From: Rubellicoccus peritrichatus
GTDB lineage: Bacteria > Verrucomicrobiota > Verrucomicrobiia > Opitutales > Cerasicoccaceae
DNA length: 64,000 nt
Direction of reading: 5' to 3'
NCBI RefSeq assembly: GCF_033100135.1
Contig: NZ_CP136920.1
Coordinates: forward strand, 434,001 to 498,000
Shown here: one piece after another, positions 63,064-64,000 of the stretch
Layout of the letters: every line of letters starts with the position of its first letter
Numbering within the stretch: the stretch's first letter is position 1
Translations under genes and position numbers: made by a program
Notes under the pieces: model-generated
Told to the model about the DNA's origin: nothing
Database searches by the model: none
Seen by the model: the letters and a program-made list of their open reading frames with translations, nothing else

Positions 63064-64000
63064 TTATTCTTTTGACGTTTCCTTAGTCGATTCTGGTGAG
63101 GGAAATTGCTCTGAGCTGAAAGGCGTGTTGACCGTCGCAACTACCTGATCCGGCGTCGGGCCAAAGTCACCGCCGAGAGCGAGATACAGATTAACCCGAT
63201 TTATCAAACGAAGATTACGCGCTTCGATATACGCACTGTGTGATTCGAATGCGCGGCGCTGCGACTCCAGCACAGTAATAATATCAGTAAGGCCGCGCTC
63301 ATAGCGTTGCCAGGCAGTTTCTTCAGCAGCTGCATTTTCAATCGATGCAACGTGCAAGGCTTCCAATCGGCTGTCGAGGAAACGCTCCGAAGCAAGGGCT
63401 TTCTCAACTTCATTGAATGCATCCAGTGCAGACTGGCCATAATTCGCCAATGCTTCAAGTGCCGCCGCACGCGCCCTCTCCAAGGCACCGGTGAGGCGTC
63501 CGCCCTGAAAGATAGGTTGTAATAAGTTACCAGCAATCGACCAAACGGAGAAAGAGTTATCGAGTAGATTCTCGAGCTGAGTCGAAGTCGTACCGTATGA
63601 GCCGGTCAAACTAATCGCAGGGAGAAATGCTTTTTTGGCTTCGGTGATACGCTTGTCGGTCGAGGCAAGCCGACGTTCTGCAGCAATGAGATCCGGGCGC
63701 CGTTCCAACAATTCCGAAGGCAGACCGACAGGCACTGGCTGGTTCAAGTCAGGTAGATCTGGTGCTGCTTCGATCGTTCCTGCTGGATAATCTCCCAGCA
63801 GGACTTCCAAATCGCGCTTGCTGGAATCGAGGTTATTCTTCCTCAATTCAACCGCTGCCAGCGCACTCGCCGTTTGAGCCTTACTCAAGCGAAGGTCCAA
63901 CGCCGGACTGACGCCACTTTCAAAACGGCGCTGAATCGAGCGGGTGGTTTTTTCAAAACTGTCCCAGGTGTTTTCTGCCAGCTCAAGTTGCAAACGTGCT
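63064..64000 (-). CDS. TolC-family outer-membrane efflux protein (partial)
   Basis: This gene runs off the right edge of the window, so its N-terminus is missing. About 312 residues are visible. The helical barrel signature is present: FESGVSPALDLRLSKAQTASALAAVEL and ELLERRPDLIAAERRLAS, then YGTTSTQLENLL and the ERGLTDIITVLESQRRAFESHSAYIEARNLRLINRVNLYLALGGDF segment. It forms the outer-membrane channel of the tripartite efflux system. The first gene of the operon is probably this one. Confidence 0.93.
   Translation of the reverse strand, partial: ARLQLELAENTWDSFEKTTRSIQRRFESGVSPALDLRLSKAQTASALAAVELRKNNLDSSKRDLEVLLGDYPAGTIEAAPDLPDLNQPVPVGLPSELLERRPDLIAAERRLASTDKRITEAKKAFLPAISLTGSYGTTSTQLENLLDNSFSVWSIAGNLLQPIFQGGRLTGALERARAAALEALANYGQSALDAFNEVEKALASERFLDSRLEALHVASIENAAAEETAWQRYERGLTDIITVLESQRRAFESHSAYIEARNLRLINRVNLYLALGGDFGPTPDQVVATVNTPFSSEQFPSPESTKETSKE

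Overview
The window looks like about 64 kb of chromosome from a free-living, Gram-negative, heterotrophic bacterium of the Verrucomicrobiota, most likely Opitutia (Puniceicoccales/Opitutales-like). The reasons are a VPEP-type PEP-CTERM protein, a secreted prepilin-like protein inside a sugar operon, a LacI-family regulator divergent from a GH31/ABC sugar operon, several intergenic repeat families, and an outer-membrane efflux/porin complement. This is inferred from gene content and sequence style; no rRNA or tRNA gene was found in the window to confirm it.

Layout. 0-9.3 kb: a seven-gene leftward glycan-use operon (CBM48-like protein, GH31 glycosidase, prepilin-like protein, PEP-CTERM protein, lipoprotein sugar-binding protein, two ABC permeases) with a divergent LacI regulator. 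9.5-17 kb: housekeeping (aroE, SirB1-like protein, plsY, hom, lysC, aldehyde dehydrogenase). 17-23.3 kb: a sensory and transport stretch with an NMT1/THI5-domain histidine kinase, a GluR0-type ligand-gated K+ channel, an MFS carrier, and a divergent SRPBCC-membrane protein/MarR pair that shares twin operators. 23.3-31.2 kb: a porin-like protein, a glyoxalase-fold protein, an SBF-type transporter, murJ, and a phosphotransacetylase split into two genes. 31.3-41 kb: a multi-domain GH16 enzyme, hrpB, two small heat-shock proteins, slyX and several hypothetical proteins.

41-47.3 kb is a compact leftward biotin operon, bioA-bioB-bioD-bioF-(BioH/BioG-like esterase)-bioC, followed by a fumarylacetoacetate-hydrolase family gene. 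A BirA-like operator precedes bioA, and the bioD-bioC genes are linked by ATGA overlaps. 47.3-51.3 kb: a Kef-type antiporter and a DUF4173 membrane protein. 51.8-54.9 kb: mreBCD plus an unrecognised membrane protein. 55.2-58.6 kb: a histone H1-like protein, a small exported protein, a YebC-family protein and an adenosine-deaminase-like protein lacking key catalytic residues. 58.6-64 kb: a tripartite RND efflux operon, whose TolC gene runs off the right edge.

The intergenic DNA carries several repeat families. There are two copies of a five-module element of about 230 bp (10.65 and 54.95 kb), CACAAAG/CACGGAG inverted repeats (12.6, 31.3 and 51.6 kb, with fragments at 26.0 and 27.1 kb), GGTAGC...CCAGCG hairpins (38.0 and 55.8 kb), and a three-copy 45-bp array (38.2 kb). 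I found no CRISPR array, prophage, insertion sequence or obvious defence system. The observations most worth following up are the modular repeat element, the deaminase-like protein with missing catalytic residues, the kinase/glutamate-receptor-channel cluster and the twin MarR operators.
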